From contig NZ_RHOH01000004.1 of the NCBI RefSeq assembly GCF_003946115.1, positions 1 to 64,000 of the forward strand: a stretch of DNA of 64,000 nucleotides, written 5' to 3'. The position numbers and the translations under genes are program-made. Below, piece after piece: positions 7,636 through 15,687 of this stretch; positions within the stretch are counted from its first letter, which is position 1; the number at the start of each line of letters is the position of its first letter. Below the pieces are notes generated by a model that worked only from the letters and a program-made list of their open reading frames with translations, was not told where the DNA came from and did not search any database. Source of the stretch: Lacticaseibacillus daqingensis. GTDB lineage: Bacteria; Bacillota; Bacilli; Lactobacillales; Lactobacillaceae.

Positions 7636-7664
7636 AGTATAGCAAAAATCACCGCCCCTTGCAA
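7636..7664 (-). promoter_or_regulatory. tRNA-Ser promoter
   Basis: Minus-strand -35 TTGCAA (7659-7664), 17-base spacer, -10 TATACT (7636-7641), placing the start about 8 bases before the mature tRNA. Confidence 0.75.
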
Positions 7665-7981
7665 CGCTAAACCGCGGCCGGGCGCACTTGATCACACCAC
7701 GAAGATCAAATTCGCAAAGTCCTCGTGCCAATCAAAGGGATGGTCGCAACGCCACAAAGACTGATTGTCGCTTCAATCGACCATTTGGGCGACGCCTTCG
7801 TTGAGATGTTCCACGCCAAAAATATTTTCGGCGAACTGACTACTCGCCTCACCCACAACGGTTCACCCTGTTCATTAACGCGAGTGTTCTCAGTCCGCAA
7901 ACACTTGATAGCGGATACAAGTCTGTTTTTTAATAATCTAAAACATAACAAACGAATTTTTATTTTTCTGTATTAATTATA
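7665..7981. other. Non-coding stretch between tRNA-Ser and an orphan gene
   Basis: About 320 bases without a convincing gene. Short frames on both strands exist but have no ribosome site and no recognisable family. The right half (about 7915-7985) is markedly AT-rich. I see no repeat or mobile-element remnant that I can name. Confidence 0.4.
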
Positions 7982-8010
7982 TTGACGATTAGTTTTGCAA
8001 ACGCTACAAT
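7982..8010 (+). promoter_or_regulatory. Promoter of the 135-residue orphan gene
   Basis: -35 TTGACG (7982-7987), 17-base spacer, -10 TACAAT (8005-8010), about 45 bases ahead of the start codon. Confidence 0.65.
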
Positions 8011-8055
8011 TAGTCTCGTAAGTTAAGTTAATTCGTGAGCAAGGGGGAGCAGCTG

Positions 8056-8463
8056 ATGTTAACAAACCAATATGTCGCTTGTGTCAACCAGGAACTAGAA
8101 CGCCTTCTCGTTTTTGAGACGGTTTTCAAAGAATATTTACACACCTGTAAGAACATCGAAAAAGGCAATTGTTATGCGAGTGAAAACTTCGACCGGCTGC
8201 GGCTGTATCTCAGCAAGAACATCCTGCGTTACAACCGCTTCGTTGAGCAGTGCGCACGGATCACTGCCCCAAGCGGCTACGAAACCTTTAACCAGCGCTT
8301 GATCGAAGGCCTGCGTGGCATCAAGAACGGTGTGACCATGACCCTGCGCGCGATCGAGCCTGACCGACTTAACACGCGATTGTTCGATGCCGGCATGGCC
8401 CAACAAGTCGAAGCGCGGGCCGATATCGATGCCGCCTTCGCCCAGATCGAGGTCTGCGTTTAA
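8056..8463 (+). CDS. Uncharacterised 135-residue cytosolic protein
   Basis: No family recognised. The sequence is predicted largely helical (ELERLLVFETVFKEYLHTCK, then RLRLYLSKNILRYNRFVEQC) with four cysteines and no signal peptide or membrane segment. The ATG at 8056 is preferred over the upstream GTG at 8035 because AAGGGGGAG sits 6 bases before it. It is a single-gene unit with its own promoter and a strong terminator after it. It lies next to the mobile-element insertion site but has the GC content of the chromosome. Confidence 0.7.
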   Translation: MLTNQYVACVNQELERLLVFETVFKEYLHTCKNIEKGNCYASENFDRLRLYLSKNILRYNRFVEQCARITAPSGYETFNQRLIEGLRGIKNGVTMTLRAIEPDRLNTRLFDAGMAQQVEARADIDAAFAQIEVCV

Positions 8464-8519
8464 CGCAACCTGTGTTCGCCTGCTTCGGGGGACGCAAGCA
8501 AACACCTGACACCCAAAAG

Positions 8520-8555
8520 AACCGGCCCAGACGTGAACGTCTGAGCCGGTTTGTC
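8520..8555. terminator. Bidirectional terminator-like hairpin
   Basis: AACCGGC/GCCGGTT outer stem (8520-8526/8545-8551) and AGACGT/ACGTCT inner stem (8529-8534/8537-8542) between convergent genes. The minus strand is followed by a short T-run (TCTTTTGG); the plus strand side is weaker. Confidence 0.65.
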
Positions 8556-8557
8556 AG

Positions 8558-8872
8558 TTAGTCGCCTTCTGCCTCGCTTGGCAGAAGAATGGTTTGCGCC
8601 GTACCATCATCGTACGCCATCACCGTACTCGGAAAATCGGTGCGGTAATCGAACGGCAAATCGATGGCCATTTGGGTGTCGCTGCCGTCTTGGGAGAACG
8701 CGATGGTCAGCTTTCCTTTGGTGTTCAGCAGGTCAAAGCGTAGGAGCTTCCCCAGTGGGACCACGCCAGTGAGGTTCTGATCGATGATCATCCAGATGCT
8801 ATCAATGATCTCCCCCGGAAGTTGGGCGATCACCCCGTAAGTGGCGAAGCGGCTGTGAGTGGATGCAAACAT
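8558..8872 (-). CDS. DUF960 family protein
   Basis: A 104-residue protein beginning MFASTHSRFATYGVIAQLPG, which matches the DUF960 signature (SRFATYGVI..LP..I...IW..ID) followed by a beta-rich C-terminal half ending DDGTAQTILLPSE. The function of the family is unknown; it is common as a stand-alone gene in lactic acid bacteria. The start at 8872 is preceded by AAGGGGGA 8 bases upstream. It lies 16 bases downstream of the ybaK-like gene and is probably co-transcribed with it. Confidence 0.8.
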   Translation of the reverse strand: MFASTHSRFATYGVIAQLPGEIIDSIWMIIDQNLTGVVPLGKLLRFDLLNTKGKLTIAFSQDGSDTQMAIDLPFDYRTDFPSTVMAYDDGTAQTILLPSEAEGD

Positions 8873-8888
8873 GTGCGTATCCCCCTTC

Positions 8889-9404
8889 TTATTCATCTGT
8901 AGTCGGCTCAAGGGCCGTGATATCCACGAATTTGGCGCCGACAAACTTGGCGAGCGCTTTGGGCGCGAGGCCGACAGAACGCCCAATTTTCCCCGCCGAC
9001 ACCAGGATCTCGGTTTCGTGCTCGGCTTCCGCCCCGATAAAAATCGGGTACTTGTGGCGCGCATGAATGCCGATCGGCGTGTTGGCCCCGTGTTCGTAGC
9101 CGGTCGTTGCGACCAAGTCTTTCAGTGGGACCATCCCCACCTTCTTGTTACCGGAGACCGCACTGAGCTTCTTGTAATCAATGTGGCGATCAAGCGGCAC
9201 CACCCCGACCACCGGGCCGGTTTTGTTGCCGATCAGCACCAGCGTCTTGTAGATGCGGTGCTCAGGCACGCCGAGGTGCTCGACGGTCAGCTGGGCCACA
9301 TCCCCTTCCGCGTGGGTCGGGAACTCATAGGATTGATAGGCGATGTTGGCCTTGTCGAGCATTTTCTCGACGAGCGTCTTATCGTCTTTTTTCTTCTTGG
9401 TCAT
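8889..9404 (-). CDS. ybaK: Cys-tRNA(Pro)/aminoacyl-tRNA deacylase, YbaK/EbsC type
   Basis: A 171-residue YbaK-domain protein that hydrolyses cysteine mischarged onto tRNA(Pro). Visible family features are LTVEHLGVPEHRIYKTLVL in the N-terminal part, the K71-region strand VVPLDRHIDYKKLSAVSGNK, and GYEHGANTPIGI with a trailing SAGKIGRSVGLAP motif. The ATG at 9404 follows GGAGGGG with 6-base spacing, so the upstream in-frame start is ignored. It forms a probable two-gene unit with the DUF960 gene. Confidence 0.9.
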   Translation of the reverse strand: MTKKKKDDKTLVEKMLDKANIAYQSYEFPTHAEGDVAQLTVEHLGVPEHRIYKTLVLIGNKTGPVVGVVPLDRHIDYKKLSAVSGNKKVGMVPLKDLVATTGYEHGANTPIGIHARHKYPIFIGAEAEHETEILVSAGKIGRSVGLAPKALAKFVGAKFVDITALEPTTDE

Positions 9405-9473
9405 GTCGCGCCCCTCCATATCCCTATCATCTCACTTGCCGAGAACCCACGCAAATCAAAGGGTCGTGGCAAT

Positions 9474-9500
9474 GAAAAGGCCCAGCTCGCCGCCAGGCCC
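9474..9500 (-). terminator. Terminator after apt
   Basis: Minus-strand GGGCCT..TGGGCC hairpin followed by TTTTC, immediately after the apt stop codon. Confidence 0.55.
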
Positions 9501-9504
9501 TAGA

Positions 9505-10032
9505 TTACTTCCCTTGGTACGTTGTCAGCGTGAAGACGTCGTAGCCCTTGATCTTGTCGCGGCCGTGCAGGTCGGATAACTCCACCAAAAACGCGGTGCC
9601 AACCACGATACCCCCGAGCTTCTCGACTAGCTCGATGGTGGCCGCCAGCGTCCCGCCGGTCGCGAGCAGATCGTCACAGACCAACACGCGCTGGCCCGGC
9701 TTGATGGCATCCTTGTGCAAGTACAGGGTCGCTTGGCCGTATTCTAGGTCGTAGCTGGCGCTCACGGTTGCGCGCGGTAACTTGCCCTTTTTGCGCGCGG
9801 GGGCGAACCCCACACCGAGCTTGTAGGCCACGGGGCAGCCAACGATGAACCCACGGGCCTCGGGCCCAACCACCATTTCGACGCCCTTGTCCTTGGCGTA
9901 GTCCACGATTTCGTCGGTGGCAGCGGCGAATGCCTTGCCGTCTTGCATCAAGGGCGAGATGTCCCGGAAGACGATCCCGGGCTCCGGAAAGTCCGGGACA
10001 CTTGCAATGTAGTCTTTAAAGTTGATTGTCAT
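9505..10032 (-). CDS. apt: Adenine phosphoribosyltransferase
   Basis: A 175-residue type I phosphoribosyltransferase converting adenine and PRPP to AMP in purine salvage. Signatures are the N-terminal [20 protein letters not shown], the GPEARGF flexible-loop region, [20 protein letters not shown], and the PRPP-binding loop [14 protein letters not shown]. It is full length for the family. GAGG precedes the ATG by 7 bases. It follows recJ by 9 bases, the common recJ-apt arrangement in Firmicutes. Confidence 0.97.
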   Translation of the reverse strand: MTINFKDYIASVPDFPEPGIVFRDISPLMQDGKAFAAATDEIVDYAKDKGVEMVVGPEARGFIVGCPVAYKLGVGFAPARKKGKLPRATVSASYDLEYGQATLYLHKDAIKPGQRVLVCDDLLATGGTLAATIELVEKLGGIVVGTAFLVELSDLHGRDKIKGYDVFTLTTYQGK

Positions 10033-10041
10033 GTTATTGCC

Positions 10042-12321
10042 TCACATTCTGGTGGCCGTCAAGACCTGTTCAAGCGCTGGGCGCGCAGCAGTCTGCAGCG
10101 TCTTGGCCAGCGCCAGGAACGCCACGCGCTTTTGATACGCCACAGCATTGGTCAGCGGCTGCTTGGTTGGCGCCGGTGCGACGCGAATCAGCGCACCCTC
10201 TATTGTAACAAACCCGAGTTCAAAAAACACCTGCACGGCAAAGATTGCCTGGGTCGTGGTCAAGTGCACCGCCTTGGCCAAAGCCGGCAGGTGGTGCTTG
10301 TCAAAATCGGGGTGAGCGGTCAGAAAATGGAGCACCTGTCCGCACTCCTGTCGCGTTGGCAGCGCGACTAGTGCGGCGGGATCGGCGGTGAACACCACCC
10401 GCACTGGCCGCGCGACATGGACCATCACCGCTGTCAGGGTCGCCTCATCCGGCGGTAGGTCCACCAGCACCACGTCATGGGTCGCACTTGTCAGATCCTT
10501 GGCGGCCACCACTGGCCCCCCGAACTGGAACTGGCGCGTCAGTTGCGCCTGCACGCGTGCATCAAAAAAGACGTAGGTGAACGCACCACGGAACTGCTCG
10601 GCAGACGGTCGCGGCAGGCGCAGATCGATCACGGCCGGCGCCTGAAGTTGCCAGTCCGCCAGCCGCAGCTGTAAGCTAGTGCGGCCCTGCCAGGTATTGG
10701 CATCTAGGCGCACCGCCAGCTTTACCTGACTGGCTTCGCTGAGCGCAGCAGCCTGATCCCCGTAACCAAAGGCGATCACCGGGTTCCCGTCCGCCTGAAA
10801 ACGCAGGTGGGCGCCGGTCTTGCCGATCGGTTTCACGTCACCCAGCGTCTCCGGGCGCAGACTGAAGGTCGGCTCCGGGTTGCCACTGCCAAACGGCGCC
10901 AGCTGGCGCAACAGCGTGTAGTTGGCCATCGTCAGCTCCGCCGGGCTCAACCGCGCGGCAATGGCGAGCACGGGCTTGGGCGTCTCCTTAAGGCTGACCG
11001 CCGCAGCCGCTTCCATCGCGGCTTCAAGCGCCGGAATGTTGGCGGTCGGCACAGTCAGCCCACACGCCATGTGGTGGCCGCCGAAGTGCGTCATCTCATC
11101 CCGGACAGCGTCTAGGGCGTTAAACAAATGGTACGCGTCGACCGAGCGGCCGGAGCCCTTGGCGCTGTCCCCGTCTTTGCTGATGTTGAGCACGAGCGTC
11201 GGCTTGCCGGTTGCCTCGACGATGCGGCTGGCCACAATGCCGAGCACGCCTTCATGCCAGCCTTGGTGAGCCAAAATCAGCGTGCGCCGCGCCGCATTTT
11301 CCGGTGTGTGCGCCAGCGCCAATGCCTCGTCCGCAATGGTCTGCACCAGCGCCTGGCGCTTCGTGTTCAGGTCATTGACGTTGGCCGCCAGCACCGCCGC
11401 TTCCTCATCGTCAAACGTCGTCAACAGCGTCACGCCAGGCGTCGCGTCACCCAACCGCCCCAACGCGTTCAACCGGGGCCCGAGGGCAAACCCGATGGTC
11501 GCCTCGTCCACGGTTGCCGGATCGACCTTGGCCACAGCCAACAACGCCGCGATCCCAGCCCGCGGTTGCGTGCGGATCATGGCCAGCCCCATCTGCACGA
11601 TGATGCGATTTTCGTCGGTCAAGCCGACCAGATCCGCCACCGTGCCCATCGCGGCCAGGTCAATGCTTTCCACCGGCGCCGCCCCCAGCAAGGCCGTGGC
11701 CACCTTGAAGGCCACCCCCGCCCCGCTGAGGTCCCCGAATGGGTACGCCCCTTCCGGGTGGCGCGGGTGCACCACCGCCACCGCCTGCGGCAACACCTCA
11801 GGCAGCTCGTGGTGGTCCGTCACCACCACATCCATGCCCGCGGCCATTGCGGCATCGATCACATCCGCCCCGGCCACCCCGTTATCCACGGTGATGACCA
11901 GCTGCGTGCCGCTGCTTTGCAGGTAACGGTACACCGCGGCGTTGGGGCCGTAACCATCGGTGAAGCGATCGGGAATGAAAACCATCGGCTCGGCGCCCAT
12001 GCTTTGGAGCGTCTCCTGCATGATACTCGTCGCGGTCAGGCCGTCCACATCGTAGTCGCCGTAGATGGTGATTTTTTCCTGCTGTTCGATCGCCTGCTGA
12101 ATGCGGCTCACCGCGTTGGCCATGTCGTGTAGCAAAAATGGGTCGTGCAGTCGGCTGAGGTCCGGGTTGACGTACCCTTCGAATGCTTCCTGGGTCGTGA
12201 TGCCCCGCTGGATCAAAAGCCGCGCCAAAAATGGCGGCACTTTCAAATCGGTCGCCACCTGCGTGATCTGCTCTGCCTCGGGTTGGGTTGCCAGTTGCCA
12301 GTCGTAATGCGCCACAGTCAT
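10042..12321 (-). CDS. recJ: Single-stranded-DNA-specific exonuclease RecJ
   Basis: A 759-residue 5'-3' single-strand exonuclease of recombination and repair. The DHH phosphoesterase domain shows YGDYDVDGLTAT (about residue 88) and VTDHHELPE (about 168), followed by DHHA1 with GGHHMACGLTV (about 415), an OB fold, and the long RecJ C-terminal domain typical of Firmicutes. It is co-transcribed with apt. The ATG at 12321 has AAAGGA only 2 bases upstream; a GTG two codons later (12315) has better spacing and could be the true start. Confidence 0.96.
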   Translation of the reverse strand: MTVAHYDWQLATQPEAEQITQVATDLKVPPFLARLLIQRGITTQEAFEGYVNPDLSRLHDPFLLHDMANAVSRIQQAIEQQEKITIYGDYDVDGLTATSIMQETLQSMGAEPMVFIPDRFTDGYGPNAAVYRYLQSSGTQLVITVDNGVAGADVIDAAMAAGMDVVVTDHHELPEVLPQAVAVVHPRHPEGAYPFGDLSGAGVAFKVATALLGAAPVESIDLAAMGTVADLVGLTDENRIIVQMGLAMIRTQPRAGIAALLAVAKVDPATVDEATIGFALGPRLNALGRLGDATPGVTLLTTFDDEEAAVLAANVNDLNTKRQALVQTIADEALALAHTPENAARRTLILAHQGWHEGVLGIVASRIVEATGKPTLVLNISKDGDSAKGSGRSVDAYHLFNALDAVRDEMTHFGGHHMACGLTVPTANIPALEAAMEAAAAVSLKETPKPVLAIAARLSPAELTMANYTLLRQLAPFGSGNPEPTFSLRPETLGDVKPIGKTGAHLRFQADGNPVIAFGYGDQAAALSEASQVKLAVRLDANTWQGRTSLQLRLADWQLQAPAVIDLRLPRPSAEQFRGAFTYVFFDARVQAQLTRQFQFGGPVVAAKDLTSATHDVVLVDLPPDEATLTAVMVHVARPVRVVFTADPAALVALPTRQECGQVLHFLTAHPDFDKHHLPALAKAVHLTTTQAIFAVQVFFELGFVTIEGALIRVAPAPTKQPLTNAVAYQKRVAFLALAKTLQTAARPALEQVLTATRM

Positions 12322-12448
12322 CGTCCTTTCATACTAACTGGACTAGTATACCAGAAAATGCGGCGACCCACCGATTCGGTGTTATAATGAGGGCGTAATC
12401 ACACCAGCCCGACTCCAATCAGCGACTGAGCAGATAGGAGAGATGAAT

Positions 12449-12775
12449 ATGGCAGCTACTGCCGAAGCACTGCGCGTCGCAGAAGACGCGATCAACACCC
12501 AAGGATTCGTCACCGAAAAGGAATTGCCCGACTTGAAGGACCGCGACTACACGCGCGAATTGTCCGCCGAGCTGACCAAGGCCCGCGAAAAGAAGCAGGA
12601 AAAAGGCTACATCTACGCGGAACCCTTCGATTTTGCCGGTGGCGAAATTGAAAATATCGTCTGGAACATGGACCAAATCAAGACCCGTGCCGACGCCAAG
12701 CAAACACTGGCCACCGACATGGGGCTGAAGATGCCGGAGACCACGCTGTCCGAGGTGGACAAAACTGAATTTTGA
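12449..12775 (+). CDS. Uncharacterised 108-residue acidic/charged protein
   Basis: No family recognised. It is rich in E, K, D and A, has no membrane segment and no cysteine, and reads as a helical cytosolic protein (EALRVAEDAINTQGFVTEKE, then RELSAELTKAREKKQEKGYI). The second ATG (12449) is preferred because AGGAG lies 8 bases before it, whereas the first ATG (12443) is too close. A TATAAT hexamer (12383-12388) lies upstream without a good -35. It is monocistronic, with a strong terminator just after. Confidence 0.75.
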   Translation: MAATAEALRVAEDAINTQGFVTEKELPDLKDRDYTRELSAELTKAREKKQEKGYIYAEPFDFAGGEIENIVWNMDQIKTRADAKQTLATDMGLKMPETTLSEVDKTEF

Positions 12776-12781
12776 TTTCTG

Positions 12782-12807
12782 AAGGCGGCTGTGGGGCCGC
12801 CTTTTTA
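12782..12807 (+). terminator. Intrinsic terminator
   Basis: AAGGCGGC hairpin with GCCGCCTT and a T-run (CTTTTTATT) directly after the stop codon. Confidence 0.85.
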
Positions 12808-12889
12808 TTACGCCAGAACATTTTTGTCGCATTTCGCGCTCGCAAACCCGCCGCTTAACGACCCACTGCTCGCCAGCAAGGGCGCTGAG

Positions 12890-12920
12890 TTGACAGTGGA
12901 TTTGCTTGGGGCGTTATAAT
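12890..12920 (+). promoter_or_regulatory. Promoter of the double Rgg-like regulator gene
   Basis: Consensus -35 TTGACA (12890-12895) and -10 TATAAT (12915-12920) with a 19-base spacer, longer than optimal, which is often seen with activator- or repressor-controlled promoters. Confidence 0.55.
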
Positions 12921-13003
12921 GGGACCATAATTTTTATCTGCACCGGTTGCGTCGTTGCCGCCAAGCCCTGAATGCTTAGCCGATAACAACGGAGGAATGC
13001 TTG

Positions 13004-14788
13004 ATGACAGAATCAATTGGCGCGTTTTTTCAACAGTTTCGCAAAGAACGGCATCTGACCTTAGATCAGGCCGCAAATGGCCTCAACCCTGCTTCGATCT
13101 CGTACTTTGAGCGCGGCAAAAGCGACATCAGTCTGAGTAACGCTACGAAGTTGATGTTCAACATCGGCATGGGTCCGTACGACCTCAACGACTTCCTCGC
13201 ATCATCCGGCCAGTGCTTTCCGGTCATTTTATCCGATGTGATCGCAGACGACCGGGCGGCGATCCAAGCCAAGGTCGCGGCTTACCTCGCTGATTCCCCG
13301 TTTGCCCCCAACTTGCAGGCGCAGTACCAAGCGGCATTGCCTTGGCTGAACTGCACCTTAACTGACGACAAGCCGCTTCCGCCTGCCTACGAACAGCACC
13401 TAGCGCAACTGCTGGCATATCCGGCCTTTTGGCATGCGCCGGAGCAGTTTCTCGTTGTCGCCACCTTACCGTTTGCTAGCTATGAGCTTCTGAGCAGCGT
13501 CTGGGCGCAATTGGCCGCGTTGACCGGGAAGCAGCTCGGCTTCCAAAATAATAACCTTTGGCTGGTCGGTAGCATCGCCATCAGCCGTAACGATGCCGCC
13601 CTGCGGCAGCAAGTGGCCTCGGACCTACAACGAATCATTGAGATCCCTGCACTCGTTGCACACTTCAATAACGCGATGCCGCAACTCCAAGCAATCATTG
13701 ACTTGGCTAAGGGCGAATCGATCGACCCCATCACTGATGCACTCGCACGGATGCAAGCCGCACCACTGGCCAGTTGGCTGACCCGCCTGGCAGCGCGTTG
13801 TCAGCGCGATCAGCCCTGCCACTACAACACGGCACTCAAACCAACGGACAAGGCCGCGCTAGCCGTCCCAGCAGACCACGCGCTCCTAGTCGGGCCGACT
13901 CTAGCACTACGGCGCAAGCAACTCGGGCTCACCCTGGCTGATGTCGCAGATGGCTGGTCCACGCCGGCCCAGTCCCGCTTCGAGCAAGGCAAGACCCAGC
14001 TGGCCTTTCTCAACACGCTGACGCTGTTGCGCCACCTTGGGCTACCCTTATCCTCACTTGAAATGAGCAGCGACTCGGTCAGCCTTTTTCGCCAGTACCA
14101 CATCAAGCTCGAATACATGGGTCGCCAGGCCGATACCGCCGGCTATACCCGACAAGATTTCTTTACGGTCCTCGCCGAGTTCGCCGCCCTGGCGGCTGAT
14201 TTCCCCGCCGGCTTGCGGATCATGCTCAATCGCGGGTTACGAACCGTGCTTCAGTGGCAAGACTTGGCCCTTTTTCCAGCAGACGACCCGATGTTTGCCG
14301 ATCTGTCCGATGAAGAACAGACCGCCATCATCACCTACCTTCAATCGCTCGATCACCTCGGGTCACTGGAAGCTGAGGGCGTCTCATTTGCCGTCAACAG
14401 CATCACCCAACCATTCCTGATTCCATTTTTCCAAGCGGTAACCGCCGCCTTGCCGCGTCATACCTGGGCGGAACAAGCCATCTATGACATGGCTGCTAGT
14501 TTCGTCTTTGGTGCGGTGTTCTTCTCGGTGCCGGCAATAATCCCATTGGCGCGCAACTTCTTCACCCCGGATAAATGCCAGCCGTACTCCTGGTGGTCAT
14601 ACGGCGATATTGCGACGATCCGTACCTTGGGCGACAGCTACCTCACGGACTCACCAGCCGTGCGCGCTCAGGCCGCGCAACACCTTGCAGATGTTCGCCT
14701 GCTCAACCCATACGATGGCGCCGCAGCGCACCAACGCTGGTGGTTTGAAACATACGCCGGCAAGGGGCGGCAGGACATACAAGCATAA
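13004..14788 (+). CDS. Regulator with two Rgg/MutR-like halves in one chain
   Basis: A 594-residue protein with two XRE-type helix-turn-helix domains. The first is at residues 5-65 (FFQQFRKERHLTLDQAANGL, then SYFERGKSDIS). The second is at about 290-350 (LRRKQLGLTLADVADGW, then RFEQGKTQLA). Each is followed by about 230 helical residues. Each half has the size of an Rgg/MutR quorum-type regulator, so the gene looks like a fusion or internal duplication; the halves have diverged. The ATG at 13004 has GGAGG 8 bases upstream. Consensus promoter elements lie in front. No pheromone peptide gene is seen next to it. Ligand and targets are unknown; the envelope gene cluster starting at 15123 is the nearest candidate. 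Confidence 0.75.
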   Translation: MTESIGAFFQQFRKERHLTLDQAANGLNPASISYFERGKSDISLSNATKLMFNIGMGPYDLNDFLASSGQCFPVILSDVIADDRAAIQAKVAAYLADSPFAPNLQAQYQAALPWLNCTLTDDKPLPPAYEQHLAQLLAYPAFWHAPEQFLVVATLPFASYELLSSVWAQLAALTGKQLGFQNNNLWLVGSIAISRNDAALRQQVASDLQRIIEIPALVAHFNNAMPQLQAIIDLAKGESIDPITDALARMQAAPLASWLTRLAARCQRDQPCHYNTALKPTDKAALAVPADHALLVGPTLALRRKQLGLTLADVADGWSTPAQSRFEQGKTQLAFLNTLTLLRHLGLPLSSLEMSSDSVSLFRQYHIKLEYMGRQADTAGYTRQDFFTVLAEFAALAADFPAGLRIMLNRGLRTVLQWQDLALFPADDPMFADLSDEEQTAIITYLQSLDHLGSLEAEGVSFAVNSITQPFLIPFFQAVTAALPRHTWAEQAIYDMAASFVFGAVFFSVPAIIPLARNFFTPDKCQPYSWWSYGDIATIRTLGDSYLTDSPAVRAQAAQHLADVRLLNPYDGAAAHQRWWFETYAGKGRQDIQA

Positions 14789-14834
14789 GCCTCCCCACCA
14801 TTAGTTGTTCGGGGTAACAAATCACGCACTAGTA

Positions 14835-14863
14835 TTGCATCAAACTGTAATACACGGTACAAT
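14835..14863 (+). promoter_or_regulatory. Promoter of the envelope gene cluster
   Basis: -35 TTGCAT (14835-14840), 17-base spacer, -10 TACAAT (14858-14863). It would give a leader of about 250 bases before the first gene. Confidence 0.6.
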
Positions 14864-14890
14864 GTCGGCGTATACAAATCGAAAAAAATC

Positions 14891-14952
14891 GGTTAGCTAA
14901 CCAATTGGATAGAACGATGCAAGCACGAGTTGCATATTCCTAAGATTTTAGG
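14891..14952 (+). promoter_or_regulatory. Leader with three short palindromes
   Basis: The transcribed leader holds GGTTAGCTAACC (14891-14902), ATGCAA/TTGCAT (14917-14922 and 14930-14935) and CCTAA/TTAGG (14939-14952). They may be operator sites. No gene is seen in 14864-15122. Confidence 0.35.
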
Positions 14953-15122
14953 AGCATGTAGACCAGGCGCGTCATTCCTCCTCACGGTTGGCTATTTTTA
15001 TGCCTTCCGAACAATCCGGATTGTCGTTGCCGACACACATCGCATTTGGGTAATGCCTGTGACGCCAGAACCGCGTGCCATTATCAATTCACACTGGGTG
15101 AGAACAAGGAGAGGGTTGGATT

Positions 15123-15641
15123 ATGGAGAAGAATACAAGCATTTATCAGAAGTTTCGGCTTTGGGTATGGCTAGCCGCTGCCGTCATTCTGCTGGCCATT
15201 GGTTTCGGGGTGTGGCGGAGCAATGCGAAGACGGACGTCTTGGCGGACTATCAGATTGGCTTTACCGGGAGTAACAAGGATGGTTCGGTGGAACTTTCCA
15301 AAAAAACGACGTACAAATTCATGAAGAACGTCATCGTCGCCGTGGCCAAGACGGATAAATTAAACAAAGATTTGATCAAGTACATGGATAAAACCGATTA
15401 TGACAAATGGGACGAGGACACCTTTGACTCATTAGTTGGCAGCAGCAAAGCCGAGGGCACCAAATTCAAAACCAGCGTGACCACGGCATTGAAAATGGCG
15501 GAAAAACTGGCAATCACGCCTAGAGAGTCCCTTAAAAATGGCGACACCGTGACCGTCAAATTGAATATCACGCAAGCCCAGGCCGATCACTACAACATTG
15601 CGCTCAAGCCGCATACCTTCAAAGTCCAAGGCCTGAAGTAG
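15123..15641 (+). CDS. Membrane-anchored extracellular protein, uncharacterised
   Basis: A 172-residue protein with a short cytosolic N-terminus, one transmembrane helix (about residues 13-31, LWVWLAAAVILLAIGFGVW) and a lysine-rich external domain of about 135 residues with repeated KTD/KFM segments. There is no lipobox and no cell-wall sorting motif, so it is probably a bitopic or signal-anchored protein. It is the first gene of a cluster with two zinc-ribbon membrane proteins and a coiled-coil membrane protein; shared envelope function is inferred from context only. Confidence 0.7.
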   Translation: MEKNTSIYQKFRLWVWLAAAVILLAIGFGVWRSNAKTDVLADYQIGFTGSNKDGSVELSKKTTYKFMKNVIVAVAKTDKLNKDLIKYMDKTDYDKWDEDTFDSLVGSSKAEGTKFKTSVTTALKMAEKLAITPRESLKNGDTVTVKLNITQAQADHYNIALKPHTFKVQGLK

Positions 15642-15687
15642 AAGCAGCCAGCGCGCGCAGTAGCGCGTCAAGGAAAGGAAGATTTTT

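Noticed and set aside
7725..7976. 83-codon frame after tRNA-Ser
   Set aside because: No ribosome site and no recognisable protein pattern; it runs into an AT-rich promoter region of the next gene.
11128..12132. 334-codon open frame opposite recJ
   Set aside because: Arg/His-rich composition is typical of an antisense shadow.
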